NCBI GenBank assembly: GCA_046349635.1
Contig: JAXMBX010000001.1
Location: 62,001-126,000, forward strand
Direction: 5' to 3'
Source: JAXMBX01 sp046349635
GTDB taxonomy: Bacteria; Planctomycetota; Planctomycetia; Planctomycetales; Planctomycetaceae
DNA: 64,000 nucleotides
Both the position numbers and the translations under genes were made by a program. A model generated the notes under the pieces. That model did not search any database and was not told where the DNA came from. It worked only from the letters and a program-made list of their open reading frames with translations. Shown here one piece after another: positions 16,437 through 23,931 of the stretch. Position 1 is the first letter of the stretch. The number at the start of each line of letters is the position of its first letter.

Positions 16437-17705
16437 ATGAAATCGTATTTTCTCGCATTAGGCACACTCCTCATCGTGTGTGTGGGGTGCGCCGTGAGCA
16501 AGTCAGACTTCTCCGGCGACTCCATTGTGGATCGCAACTACTATCATGCCCCCCCCACCGCGCTGATGGCTCGTCCGGGCCCCATGGTGGATGGGCCGGG
16601 GCCGGGCGTTCTGCCCGTCGTCCACCAGGAAATGGCTGGACCGGGGGGACCGGGCGGATTCTGTCCTCCTCCGGGCATTCCCGGCGGCCTGGGGATGAAC
16701 GGCATGCCCGGCATGACGACCCAGGTCCGCTTCATGGGACCGGAAGGAATGCAGATCGGCTGGCAATCGGGCGGGGCTTATGCCGACCGCCAACTGGTCG
16801 CCCCGAACCGCTACAACTTCCCGCAAGGGGCCGCCTACCGGCTGAAGCTGGCGAGCATTCCGGGCCGCGACAAGCTCGTTCTGTATCCTTCGCTGCAGGT
16901 GTATCCCACCAGCCCGCGAACGGAAGCCTATCTGAGCCACAACAGCGTTCCGCTGCAGATCACGGATGAAGATCTGGACCAGGTGCAGAGCAACAACTTT
17001 GTCACCAAGGTGATCTACCTGCCGGATCCGCAGAACCAGGAACTGGCGATTGCCGGCGTGGAAACGCTCGTCTCCACCCGCCTCGATCCGGGTGTCGACC
17101 CAATCGCGGAAGCGGATCGCCGCGGTTCGATCATGCTGGTCTTGCGTGTCGGTAACATGGATCTGGAAGGGCCCGCTCATGGGGGAGCCGTGAACGCTTC
17201 TCTCAAGACCGATGCCCAGGGGAACGTGGTCCAGACGGCGCATACGACCGGTGCCGATGGAGCCAAGGGGCAGTTCGTTCCTCCGACTCCGATCGGCGGG
17301 ATTGAAGGCCGCGGTTCGGGAGTTCCCGGAGCGATGATGATGGGAATGCCGGGTTGCCCCGGTCAGCCCGCCATCAATCCGATTTCCGGTGTCACTGCTC
17401 CGGCCTGGGGCATGACCGTCACCGGAACTCCGATTGGACTTCCCGGCCCGCCCCACCTGCCGTATGGCGGCCCCGCGGGACTGAAGTCCCACACGGTCCG
17501 CAACCTGACGAAGCAGAGCATTCCGAAGCCCGTGGATCACGCCCTGGTGGACGTGAAGCACAAGCCGGGAATTCGTCTGCCCAAACCGGTCAAGCACGTG
17601 CAGTACACCGAGACTCATCCGCAGTTCCGCCGTCCTGTTGTGCAGGAAGGTGGAGCGGGTGGAGATCCGGGCCAGGATTACTGTCCTCCGGGCTATCAGC
17701 AGTAA
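16437..17705 (+). CDS. Gly/Pro-rich lipoprotein, paralogue of the next gene
   Basis: 422 residues. The N-terminus is a lipoprotein signal (MKSYFLALGTLLIVCVGC; Cys18 is the likely lipidated residue). GAGGGG stands before ATG 16437. Residues 35-100 are Gly/Pro/Met-rich. From about 120 to 245 there is a folded unit (YRLKLASIPGRDKLVLYPSLQVYP ... ITDEDLDQVQSNNFVTKVIYLPDP ... DRRGSIMLVLRVGNMDLEG) that recurs in the gene downstream. The rest is again Gly/Pro-rich with His and Lys. I do not recognise a named family. A cell-envelope structural role is only a guess. Confidence 0.75.
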   Translation: MKSYFLALGTLLIVCVGCAVSKSDFSGDSIVDRNYYHAPPTALMARPGPMVDGPGPGVLPVVHQEMAGPGGPGGFCPPPGIPGGLGMNGMPGMTTQVRFMGPEGMQIGWQSGGAYADRQLVAPNRYNFPQGAAYRLKLASIPGRDKLVLYPSLQVYPTSPRTEAYLSHNSVPLQITDEDLDQVQSNNFVTKVIYLPDPQNQELAIAGVETLVSTRLDPGVDPIAEADRRGSIMLVLRVGNMDLEGPAHGGAVNASLKTDAQGNVVQTAHTTGADGAKGQFVPPTPIGGIEGRGSGVPGAMMMGMPGCPGQPAINPISGVTAPAWGMTVTGTPIGLPGPPHLPYGGPAGLKSHTVRNLTKQSIPKPVDHALVDVKHKPGIRLPKPVKHVQYTETHPQFRRPVVQEGGAGGDPGQDYCPPGYQQ

Positions 17706-17876
17706 TCGTGTCGCCAGAGAACCAGGCTGTCGGTTTCGGCGAAGGTGTGAAATCCTTCGCCGCAACCGGCTGATGGTTCGGTCGACCGGCCAAATCCTCT
17801 CTTCGGGCGCTCCTGTCAGCCCGATTTCCGTGAAGCTTCTTCACGCCTCTCATGTTCCCTGTTCAGGGGGAAGATT

Positions 17877-19700
17877 GTGTCACGCTCTTCCATTACACAA
17901 CGCGTCTGCCTGGCATGGCTGTGCGGGATGTTGATTCCCGCAATGCTCTCTGCCCAGGCGATCCCGCAACGGCCTCAGATTCCGGTCTGGCCCCAGACTC
18001 CTGCACCCGGGGTCGCGGGAAACTGGGCGGCGATGCTGGGGAAGGGGGGACCGGCGTTTCAGCCTGTCCGCGTGGAATTACCCTGTGCGGGACAAGTCTC
18101 GTTCTACATGCGTGGGGGCATGATCCAGGCGAAGGATGCCCCGGCGCAGGCCGGTTTTATGGTCGGGCCGCTGTATCGGTTGAAACTGAGCAACTTGAAA
18201 GATTTCCCCGGCGCGGAACTGTATCCCTCGATTGAACTGGTCGATCGCCTGCATCCTCCGGCACAACTCATCGCCCATGCTCCGGTCCCCGTTTCATTCA
18301 CGACGGAAGAGATCGAGCAGGCCCTGCAGGGGAAACTGATCACGAAAGTGGTTTATCTGGAGCAACCGAATATCGCCGATGACACCACGCTGGATCGCGG
18401 CCGTCAGGAACTCCCGATGAAGCGCCTGGATCCTCAGGATCATGTCCTGAAAAAGGCGGATGAACTGGGGCGACCGCTGATGATCGTCCGCATGGGAGGA
18501 CGGGTCCCCGACGCGGGTGATTATCAAAACGGGTTCTTCGGGATGGGAGCTCCGATTGACTTCCAATTATCCGCGGCTCCCCAAGGGGCCAAGCCGACCT
18601 GTCAGCAGAAGACTCCCGCCACGGCCACATTGACCTCCATGCAGGTGGATGCGAGCGGCAATCCGCTCCCCAAGGGGATTACGCGGACCGCTCACGATGC
18701 CCGTGTCCCCGCGATTCAGTGTCCTCCTCCCGGTGTGCCGGACTGCTTTGCCGTCGGCAATACCGTCGACGATCCCCATGCCCTGTCCCGGATGTATCCG
18801 GATGAGTACCTGTTTGACGGTGGCGACCGGGAACATCCCCTGCACTATGAGCAGCAGAATCGAGCCGGCCTCGACACCGAGGATACGCTGGCGGAATACA
18901 AGAACCAGGTCGGACAACGAAAGACGCAGAAGAGCAACCGGGTGGCGATTTATGCACCGCGCTTCGGCTCTGTGAACAATGTTCTCTCGCTGCTGGAACA
19001 GTCCAGCGTGACCGGACCGGTCGGGGCAACCACCCTGGCGGTGAACGACTCCCTGAAACAACGGGCCGGTGTGAATGTCCATCGTCAACGGACCAGCACC
19101 GACCGTCTCGGCACCCGGTTGCGGGCGAGCGGCGTGGCTGGAGACACCTGGGAAACGGGCGTCTCTCAAAAGCAAAACCCCGAGGTGGCGGCGGAGACAG
19201 ATGGCCTGCATGAATCGCTGGGAAGCCAGAAAGCCGGACAATCCCGTCAGCGTGAGAAAGCCATCCAGGCGAACTCGCTGCAAGTCTCGCACTTGTGGAG
19301 CAAGATGGAGTTCCCGGTAATTACCGCCCGGACACTCTCCTTGACGGAAGTGTATGCCAAGTCGAAACCGGCGGAAGTGGTCGGTGTGAGTCCGCTGGAT
19401 AAGGCCGGGGAACTTAAAATCGAGAAATCCGCCGACTTGACCTTTGCCAAGCCGGGCGACGTGGTGACGTTCAAGATTGAGTTCGTGAACTCCGGCGATC
19501 TGCCTCTGAAGGAAGTCGTGATCCTCGACAACCTGACACCGCGGCTGGAATTGATCCCGCAGAGCGTGAAGTGCGATCTTCCCGCCCAGTTCAAGGCGGT
19601 GGACAATCACGAGGGAAGTCACGTGCTGGAATGGGCCTTGGAAGACTCCCTCGGTAAGAAACAGAAGGGAACGATTACGTTCCAGGCAAGAATTCGGTAG
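17877..19700 (+). CDS. Secreted protein with DUF11-like C-terminal domain
   Basis: 607 residues, GTG start with GGGGGAAG upstream, and a signal peptide (cleavage near MLSAQA). Residues 95-225 repeat the unit of the upstream lipoprotein: YRLKLSNLKDFPGAELYPSIELVDRL, FTTEEIEQALQGKLITKVVYLEQP and GRPLMIVRMGGRVPD. The C-terminal 90 residues (KSADLTFAKPGDVVTFKIEFVNSGDLPLKEVVILDNLTPRLELIPQSVKC...ITFQARIR) are a DUF11-type beta-sandwich, common in bacterial surface proteins. The middle is polar and without recognisable domains. It is the last gene before a strong terminator, so the pair may be one transcript (171-base gap). The function is unknown. Confidence 0.75.
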   Translation: MSRSSITQRVCLAWLCGMLIPAMLSAQAIPQRPQIPVWPQTPAPGVAGNWAAMLGKGGPAFQPVRVELPCAGQVSFYMRGGMIQAKDAPAQAGFMVGPLYRLKLSNLKDFPGAELYPSIELVDRLHPPAQLIAHAPVPVSFTTEEIEQALQGKLITKVVYLEQPNIADDTTLDRGRQELPMKRLDPQDHVLKKADELGRPLMIVRMGGRVPDAGDYQNGFFGMGAPIDFQLSAAPQGAKPTCQQKTPATATLTSMQVDASGNPLPKGITRTAHDARVPAIQCPPPGVPDCFAVGNTVDDPHALSRMYPDEYLFDGGDREHPLHYEQQNRAGLDTEDTLAEYKNQVGQRKTQKSNRVAIYAPRFGSVNNVLSLLEQSSVTGPVGATTLAVNDSLKQRAGVNVHRQRTSTDRLGTRLRASGVAGDTWETGVSQKQNPEVAAETDGLHESLGSQKAGQSRQREKAIQANSLQVSHLWSKMEFPVITARTLSLTEVYAKSKPAEVVGVSPLDKAGELKIEKSADLTFAKPGDVVTFKIEFVNSGDLPLKEVVILDNLTPRLELIPQSVKCDLPAQFKAVDNHEGSHVLEWALEDSLGKKQKGTITFQARIR

Positions 19701-19761
19701 GAAAAAACGGATCGGAGAGGAGACTCACCGATTCAGAAGCGTCAGGATTCCCGCAAATCCG

Positions 19762-19807
19762 AAACCCCCATCAAAGCCCACAACTTTGATGGGGGTTTGC
19801 TTTTTTT
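19762..19807 (+). terminator. Strong rho-independent terminator
   Basis: AAACCCCCATCAAAG pairs perfectly with CTTTGATGGGGGTTT around the loop CCCACAA, and the stem is followed by GC and a run of T. It ends the transcript of the two paralogous secreted-protein genes and prevents read-through into the convergent DUF1559 gene. Confidence 0.95.
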
Positions 19808-19843
19808 GCGTCGGAATTTCGGCTTAGCGATCGAGCGGCGATT

Positions 19844-20821
19844 TTAATAGTCGCCGATCGATTCGCCTCCGGAGCGGGTGGCGAGGTGCTGGTACAGGCC
19901 GAGGTCGATGTCCTTGTTGATGAGCCGGACCGCGCCATCCCCGATGAGGAAGTGCGCGCCCTTGGCGTGATAGCTGCTGAAGTCGTCGATGTGATTGACG
20001 TCGTTGTTGGGAGTGTGGTCGGTCGTTCCCAGAATCCGGACAATGTCAAAGTCGTGGTCGGGGATCACTCCCGTCCAGGTGGAGAACCAGGGGATCTGCG
20101 TTCCGCCCGGATCGGGAATCACGCTGAAGGGGCTCCCCTGATCCAGTGATTTCCGCTCTCCCACCATGAAGGTATTGCTCACCCCGTCGGTAAAGCTCGT
20201 GAAGTTGATCTTGCTGTTGTGAAAGAAGGCTCCTTCGCCGCCGCATTGAGGATAAGGGGTCGGCAAAGCCCAGTTGGCGGGAACGGTCTCTTCGCAGTCG
20301 TCGATGTCCGAGGTTCCGAACACGCCCACATAGTTCGAGGGGGCGAGTTCCACTCCATTCACGGGAGATCCCCCGGAGTGATCGTAAATGGTCCACTTGT
20401 TCTGATTCGTATCGGAGGGGCAGACGTAAGCCGCGACGAACGACGTGCGAGGGAGCAGGTTGCTGGCATGCTCGACCGGAGCATGGAAATTGATGGAATT
20501 GAACAGTGCCATCTGATCCATTTGCGGAAGGATCTTCGCCGCCCAGCCCCAGCCGTTGTTGCCGTGGATATTCAGCGTGCCGGTGGCATCCACGCCGATC
20601 CAGCCGGGGGGAAGCATCTTGTACACATCGTGATAGTTATGCAGTGCGATCCCGATCTGGTGGATGTTGTTCTTGCACTGGGTCCGGCGGGCGGCTTCGC
20701 GCGCTTGTTGCACCGCGGGGAGCAACAACGCGATCAAAACACCGATGATCGCGATGACCACCAGCAGTTCGATGAGGGTGAATCCGGGACGTCGCCGACG
20801 AAATGATGCGGAACCGGTCAT
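19844..20821 (-). CDS. DUF1559 pilin-like protein (prepilin N-terminus, H-X9-DG C-terminus)
   Basis: 325 residues. The N-terminus RRRRPGFTLIELLVVIAIIGVLIALLLPAVQQAREAARRTQCKNN is a type IV prepilin cleavage and methylation signal (cut after Gly13, methylated Phe14, Glu at +5). The body is the DUF1559 domain with the usual HNYHDVYKMLPPGW. The C-terminus has the FLIGDGAVRLINKDID motif of this family. Such proteins are found in large numbers in planctomycetes and are a phylum marker. They are thought to be pseudopilins or surface fibres, with no proven role. It lies convergent to the terminator and alone. Confidence 0.95.
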   Translation of the reverse strand: MTGSASFRRRRPGFTLIELLVVIAIIGVLIALLLPAVQQAREAARRTQCKNNIHQIGIALHNYHDVYKMLPPGWIGVDATGTLNIHGNNGWGWAAKILPQMDQMALFNSINFHAPVEHASNLLPRTSFVAAYVCPSDTNQNKWTIYDHSGGSPVNGVELAPSNYVGVFGTSDIDDCEETVPANWALPTPYPQCGGEGAFFHNSKINFTSFTDGVSNTFMVGERKSLDQGSPFSVIPDPGGTQIPWFSTWTGVIPDHDFDIVRILGTTDHTPNNDVNHIDDFSSYHAKGAHFLIGDGAVRLINKDIDLGLYQHLATRSGGESIGDY

Positions 20822-21314
20822 GGCAGACTCCTGTGGGCGAACCGAGTATGACGGGAAAAAAGAGAGGAGAAGTCTCGCAAAGGAGAGGGGCGATTGAAGA
20901 ATCCGAGTCGCCCTGTGCTTCTCATTGTACGTCCAAGTCTCAATTCAGTTTCAAATGGAAATTCGAATTCTTTTCACTTTTGTGAATAAAAGACAATCTA
21001 GTTTATTTACAATTTAATTGCAAATAAGAATCAATGGAATTTAGAGGAAGGTGAAAAGCCGCTCCCGGGAGTACAGGCGAGAGAATTCTCAGGCCTTTTA
21101 GGGACAAGGACTTATGGTTTTCTACGGCAAGCCGCGCGGAAAAGTCTGTGTAATCGTTAAAGTTTGACATTTCAGCAGGCCGATCTTGGGGATAGCGACA
21201 GAGATGCGTCAGGCCGCCACACGGCAACCTGACGGGCTTCGGGCCGAACTGTTCAGGTCCGACTCTCCTGTGGCCCACCGCGTGGTGACACGCCCCCCAA
21301 TCGAGGATCTGCTG
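20822..21314. other. AT-rich divergent intergenic region
   Basis: No gene is seen. The stretch separates the divergent DUF1559 gene (minus) and the Cys-rich lipoprotein (plus) and must hold both promoters. Its centre, roughly 20930-21040, is far richer in A and T than any neighbouring sequence and contains an inverted repeat (listed separately). Confidence 0.6.
20981..21011. repeat. Inverted repeat, operator- or hairpin-like
   Basis: TGTGAATAAA and TTTATTTACA form a near-perfect dyad (9 of 10 pairs) with an 11-base spacer, inside the AT-rich part of the divergent region. The shape is that of a regulator binding site. No T-run follows, so a terminator is less likely. Confidence 0.4.
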
Positions 21315-21794
21315 ATGAAACGGATGTCTGTCGCAGCCTTGCTGCTTTGCCTGAGTTTTTCGTCCGGATGTTGCTCCTGCGGCCCCGGTTTGTTCAGCTC
21401 GATCTACGATCCCTGCGGAACCTGCTGCCGACGGCCCAAGCGCTGCTGCGGTTCGAACGACTTTGTTCTCCCCCCGGCCCCGACCTCTTCCTGTGGTTGC
21501 AGCGGAACCGCCATGACCGGCGATATGTCCGGCATGATCCCCGGCGAGGCCTATTCACAATTGCAATCCGCTCCGGCCATGAGCGTCGATCCGACGCAAT
21601 TCGCCGGTTCTCCGTTGCCCCCTCCGTTGCCGGCCCAGAGCGTCGGCCCGGCGTTCTCAAACGGCCCGACGATGACCCCCGCACAATTCAGTGCTCCGCC
21701 GATGTTGCAGACGATGTCCAATCAACAGTTGACTCCAATGAGCTATACCGCTCCGCAGGGTGATTGCCCCACCTGCAACCAGCACCAGCATTAG
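21315..21794 (+). CDS. Small Cys-rich lipoprotein
   Basis: 159 residues. The signal MKRMSVAALLLCLSFSSGCC has a lipobox-like SSGC with Cys19. The next 50 residues are strikingly rich in Cys (CCSCGPG, CGTCCRRPKRCCG, SSCGCSG). The rest is Pro/Met/Gln/Ser-rich and ends with CPTCNQHQH, a possible metal-binding tail. GAGG lies 9 bases before ATG 21315. It resembles the many small secreted Cys/Pro-rich planctomycete proteins. No named family is recognised. The last 4 bases overlap the stop of the convergent gene. Confidence 0.7.
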   Translation: MKRMSVAALLLCLSFSSGCCSCGPGLFSSIYDPCGTCCRRPKRCCGSNDFVLPPAPTSSCGCSGTAMTGDMSGMIPGEAYSQLQSAPAMSVDPTQFAGSPLPPPLPAQSVGPAFSNGPTMTPAQFSAPPMLQTMSNQQLTPMSYTAPQGDCPTCNQHQH

Positions 21795-22594
21795 GAATCA
21801 GCTACATTCCAACTCACGGCGACTTTCATGCCGCGGCTGATCCCTTGGACAGCAGCGGCGTTGCCGTTTCTTTGGGCGATTTCCAGGTGCCCGGAACTGC
21901 TCACCAGCACTAAGCACTCTTCCGGCTCGACATCGGAATAGCAGGATCGCAAACCCGTGAAACTTTGCGTCCCAATCCGGATGATGGCCGAACTGCGACG
22001 ATCTTCAGGAATCAAAGTAACTGGAATGTTTGTGATCGCATTCCCGAAATGATCGATGGATCGGACGGCCCCCTGGATGCCGTCGGCTTCGACCGTTGGA
22101 TCGCCAAGCGGCAGGGGAACCCGCGCTCCTTGCAGCGGAGGCCCGAATTTCTCCAGGCTGGTTCCCTTAGCCCAGTGTGCCGCCGCAGGGGCGATCACGT
22201 CCCGCCCGTGGAATGTGTCGGAGCGTGGTTCGCGCTGAAACCACCTCTCGCGTAATTCATGCACGCGAACGGAACTGGCCCGTTGCAGCACCGGCTCCAG
22301 CACGCCGTTATCCGGAGCCACAAGTCGCTGCCCGTCCGCTTCGGCCATCAACAGCCGTCGCTCACTCCCCACGCCGGGATCCACCACGACGACATGCACG
22401 GTTCCCGGCGGAAACGCGGAGATAGCCGCATCAAGCGCGTATGCGGCGGCTTCCACATCCTGCGGCGGGGTCTCATGCGTCAGGTCGACAATCCGCGCCT
22501 CGGGGAAAATGCCCAGAATGACCCCCTTCATCTGGCCGACATAAGTGTCAGCCGTCCCGAAATCGGTGAGGAGGGTGATGATCGGAGGAGACAT
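21791..22594 (-). CDS. S-adenosyl-L-methionine hydrolase (adenosine-forming), DUF62 family
   Basis: 267 residues, the family's usual size. The N-terminal half has ITLLTDFGTADTYVGQMKGVI, with the conserved Asp that orients water and binds S-adenosylmethionine. It continues with IVDLTHETPPQDVEAAAYAL, VHVVVVDPGVGSERR and LVAPDNGVL. The C-terminal beta domain has IDHFGNAITNI. Characterised members (once called fluorinase-like) split S-adenosylmethionine into adenosine and methionine with water. The loop that chlorinases and fluorinases carry is not evident, so hydrolase is the better call. The biological need for this reaction is unclear. The nearest gene on the same strand is 102 bases upstream. 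Confidence 0.9.
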   Translation of the reverse strand: MSPPIITLLTDFGTADTYVGQMKGVILGIFPEARIVDLTHETPPQDVEAAAYALDAAISAFPPGTVHVVVVDPGVGSERRLLMAEADGQRLVAPDNGVLEPVLQRASSVRVHELRERWFQREPRSDTFHGRDVIAPAAAHWAKGTSLEKFGPPLQGARVPLPLGDPTVEADGIQGAVRSIDHFGNAITNIPVTLIPEDRRSSAIIRIGTQSFTGLRSCYSDVEPEECLVLVSSSGHLEIAQRNGNAAAVQGISRGMKVAVSWNVADS

Positions 22595-22696
22595 GGATCA
22601 AGACCGCATCGAATTTGCGTGTTGCATCTGTCGCGGTAGAAATCGTGGTGTTAGCAACGGTTAAGACGCGACGCCAAGGCATTGTACGCCACGCCG

Positions 22697-23092
22697 TCAG
22701 CCTTTGGCGATGGGAGTGCGATGGAAGTGGACGTGCTTCCAGCCGTTCCCCTTCTTTTCCCAGACGCGGGTTTCCTCGGCGGAGGAACTGACGGGGCCGT
22801 TCGCCCCCACGACCTGCGTGAGGCGGATGTAAGTGAGGACAGCCGCATTGCCGATCACGCGGACGTGCGGGGCGCACATTGTCACTTGCGGCGGTTGCTG
22901 CGGTGCGGCTCCGCCACCGAGGTCGAAGTAGAACTTGTGGAAGGGGAGACCTTCGACGCGCTGGCCGAGCGCTTCCGGCTCGAAAGCGGTGATGGAGGGA
23001 TCGCACAGTTCGGTATAGGTTTTCCAATCCCCCTGCATGATGGAATTCAGGAGCTTCTGATTGGCGGCCAGGATGTCGGATTCGTCGGACAT
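22697..23092 (-). CDS. SnoaL-like / CaMKII-association-domain protein
   Basis: 131 residues in the cone-shaped NTF2-like fold. ILAANQKLLNSIMQGDWKTYTELCDPSITAFEPEALGQRVEGLPFHKFYFDLG followed by VRVIGNAAVLTYIRLTQ and TRVWEKKGNGWKHVHFHRTPI matches the DUF4440 / CaMKII association-domain pattern. No catalytic residue is certain. Members are often small dimeric proteins of unknown role. ATG 23092 is preceded by GAGGAA. The frame continues upstream, but without similarity. It lies 106 bases after the phosphatase gene. Confidence 0.75.
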   Translation of the reverse strand: MSDESDILAANQKLLNSIMQGDWKTYTELCDPSITAFEPEALGQRVEGLPFHKFYFDLGGGAAPQQPPQVTMCAPHVRVIGNAAVLTYIRLTQVVGANGPVSSSAEETRVWEKKGNGWKHVHFHRTPIAKG

Positions 23093-23198
23093 GGTTTCCT
23101 CAAAGTTCGCAGTCGGCGGTGAAATTCCCAGTGGAGTATTCAGTCTGGCAGGGGGATCTCGCCAAGGCAAGGGCAGGGGAAAAATCCCGAGATCCGCC

Positions 23199-23852
23199 TC
23201 AAATCACCGGCATCTTGTGCAGGTGGAAGATCGAATTCATCGTCAACAGCGTCGTTCCCTGCGAACTCTTCTGGATCAGATTCACGCAGCAGTTCTGCTG
23301 GTGCAGTTCCTTGGCCCGCTTCAGTTCCAAGCCGAGGAGTTGGGAGATGATCACCCGGTTGACGACGTTATGGGCGACGACGGTGATGAGTTCCCCTTTG
23401 TGTTGATTCAGCAGTTGTTCCAGAATCGGCATCACGCGGCGCTGGACGTCCCCGTACGATTCTCCCCCCAGGTAGGGGACTTCCGCGGGGTTTTCCAGAA
23501 ACCGACGGCAGTCTTCCGGATACTGCGCCTCAATCGAGGCCCAGTCCATTCCTTCCCACTTGCCGACGGCGCATTCCGTGATCCCGCTAATCGGTTGGAT
23601 TTCCAGGTGGTGATGCCGGGCGATTTCGTGAGCAGTCTGGCGGGCGCGGAGCATCGTGCTGCAGTAGACCTGCTTGACGGGGAATTGCGCCAGGAAGTTT
23701 CCCACGGCTTGTGCCTGCTGTTCGCCGTTGGGACTCAGGGGGAGATCGATGGAGTCCCCCTGCAGGATGTAGGGCTTTTGTTCGTTGGCGGTGGTCGCTC
23801 CATGTCGAACGAGGAGGAGTAACGTCGTATCCGGAGCAGGAGAAAAAATCAT
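23199..23852 (-). CDS. Histidine phosphatase family protein (phosphoglycerate mutase-like)
   Basis: 217 residues. The catalytic LVRHGATTAN (His17) and the second His in VVAHNVVNRV define the histidine phosphatase superfamily. LPLSPNGEQQAQAVGNFLA, YCSTMLRARQTAHEIA and the Glu in ITECAVGKWEGMDW complete the active site. This branch includes cofactor-dependent phosphoglycerate mutases, CobC-type alpha-ribazole phosphatases and broad phosphatases. The sequence alone does not decide the substrate. It sits downstream of the squalene-hopene cyclase gene, beyond a terminator, so it is probably expressed separately. Confidence 0.88.
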   Translation of the reverse strand: MIFSPAPDTTLLLLVRHGATTANEQKPYILQGDSIDLPLSPNGEQQAQAVGNFLAQFPVKQVYCSTMLRARQTAHEIARHHHLEIQPISGITECAVGKWEGMDWASIEAQYPEDCRRFLENPAEVPYLGGESYGDVQRRVMPILEQLLNQHKGELITVVAHNVVNRVIISQLLGLELKRAKELHQQNCCVNLIQKSSQGTTLLTMNSIFHLHKMPVI

Positions 23853-23872
23853 GAGGATTAGGCATCACCAAT

Positions 23873-23901
23873 AAAAAAGGGGAACCCGGTTTGGGTTCCC
23901 C
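23873..23901 (-). terminator. Rho-independent terminator after squalene-hopene cyclase
   Basis: On the minus strand GGGGAACCC pairs with GGGTTCCCC around a five-base loop and is followed by six T residues. It lies 31 bases past the cyclase stop codon. Confidence 0.92.
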
Positions 23902-23931
23902 ATCGTAGCTTGCGAGTGGTTGAGGGTGTAG

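Noticed and set aside
16503..17765. A 420-codon minus-strand frame opposite the Gly/Pro-rich lipoprotein
   Set aside because: The composition is that of a reversed Gly/Pro-rich gene (Arg/His-rich). It has no start signal or family similarity.
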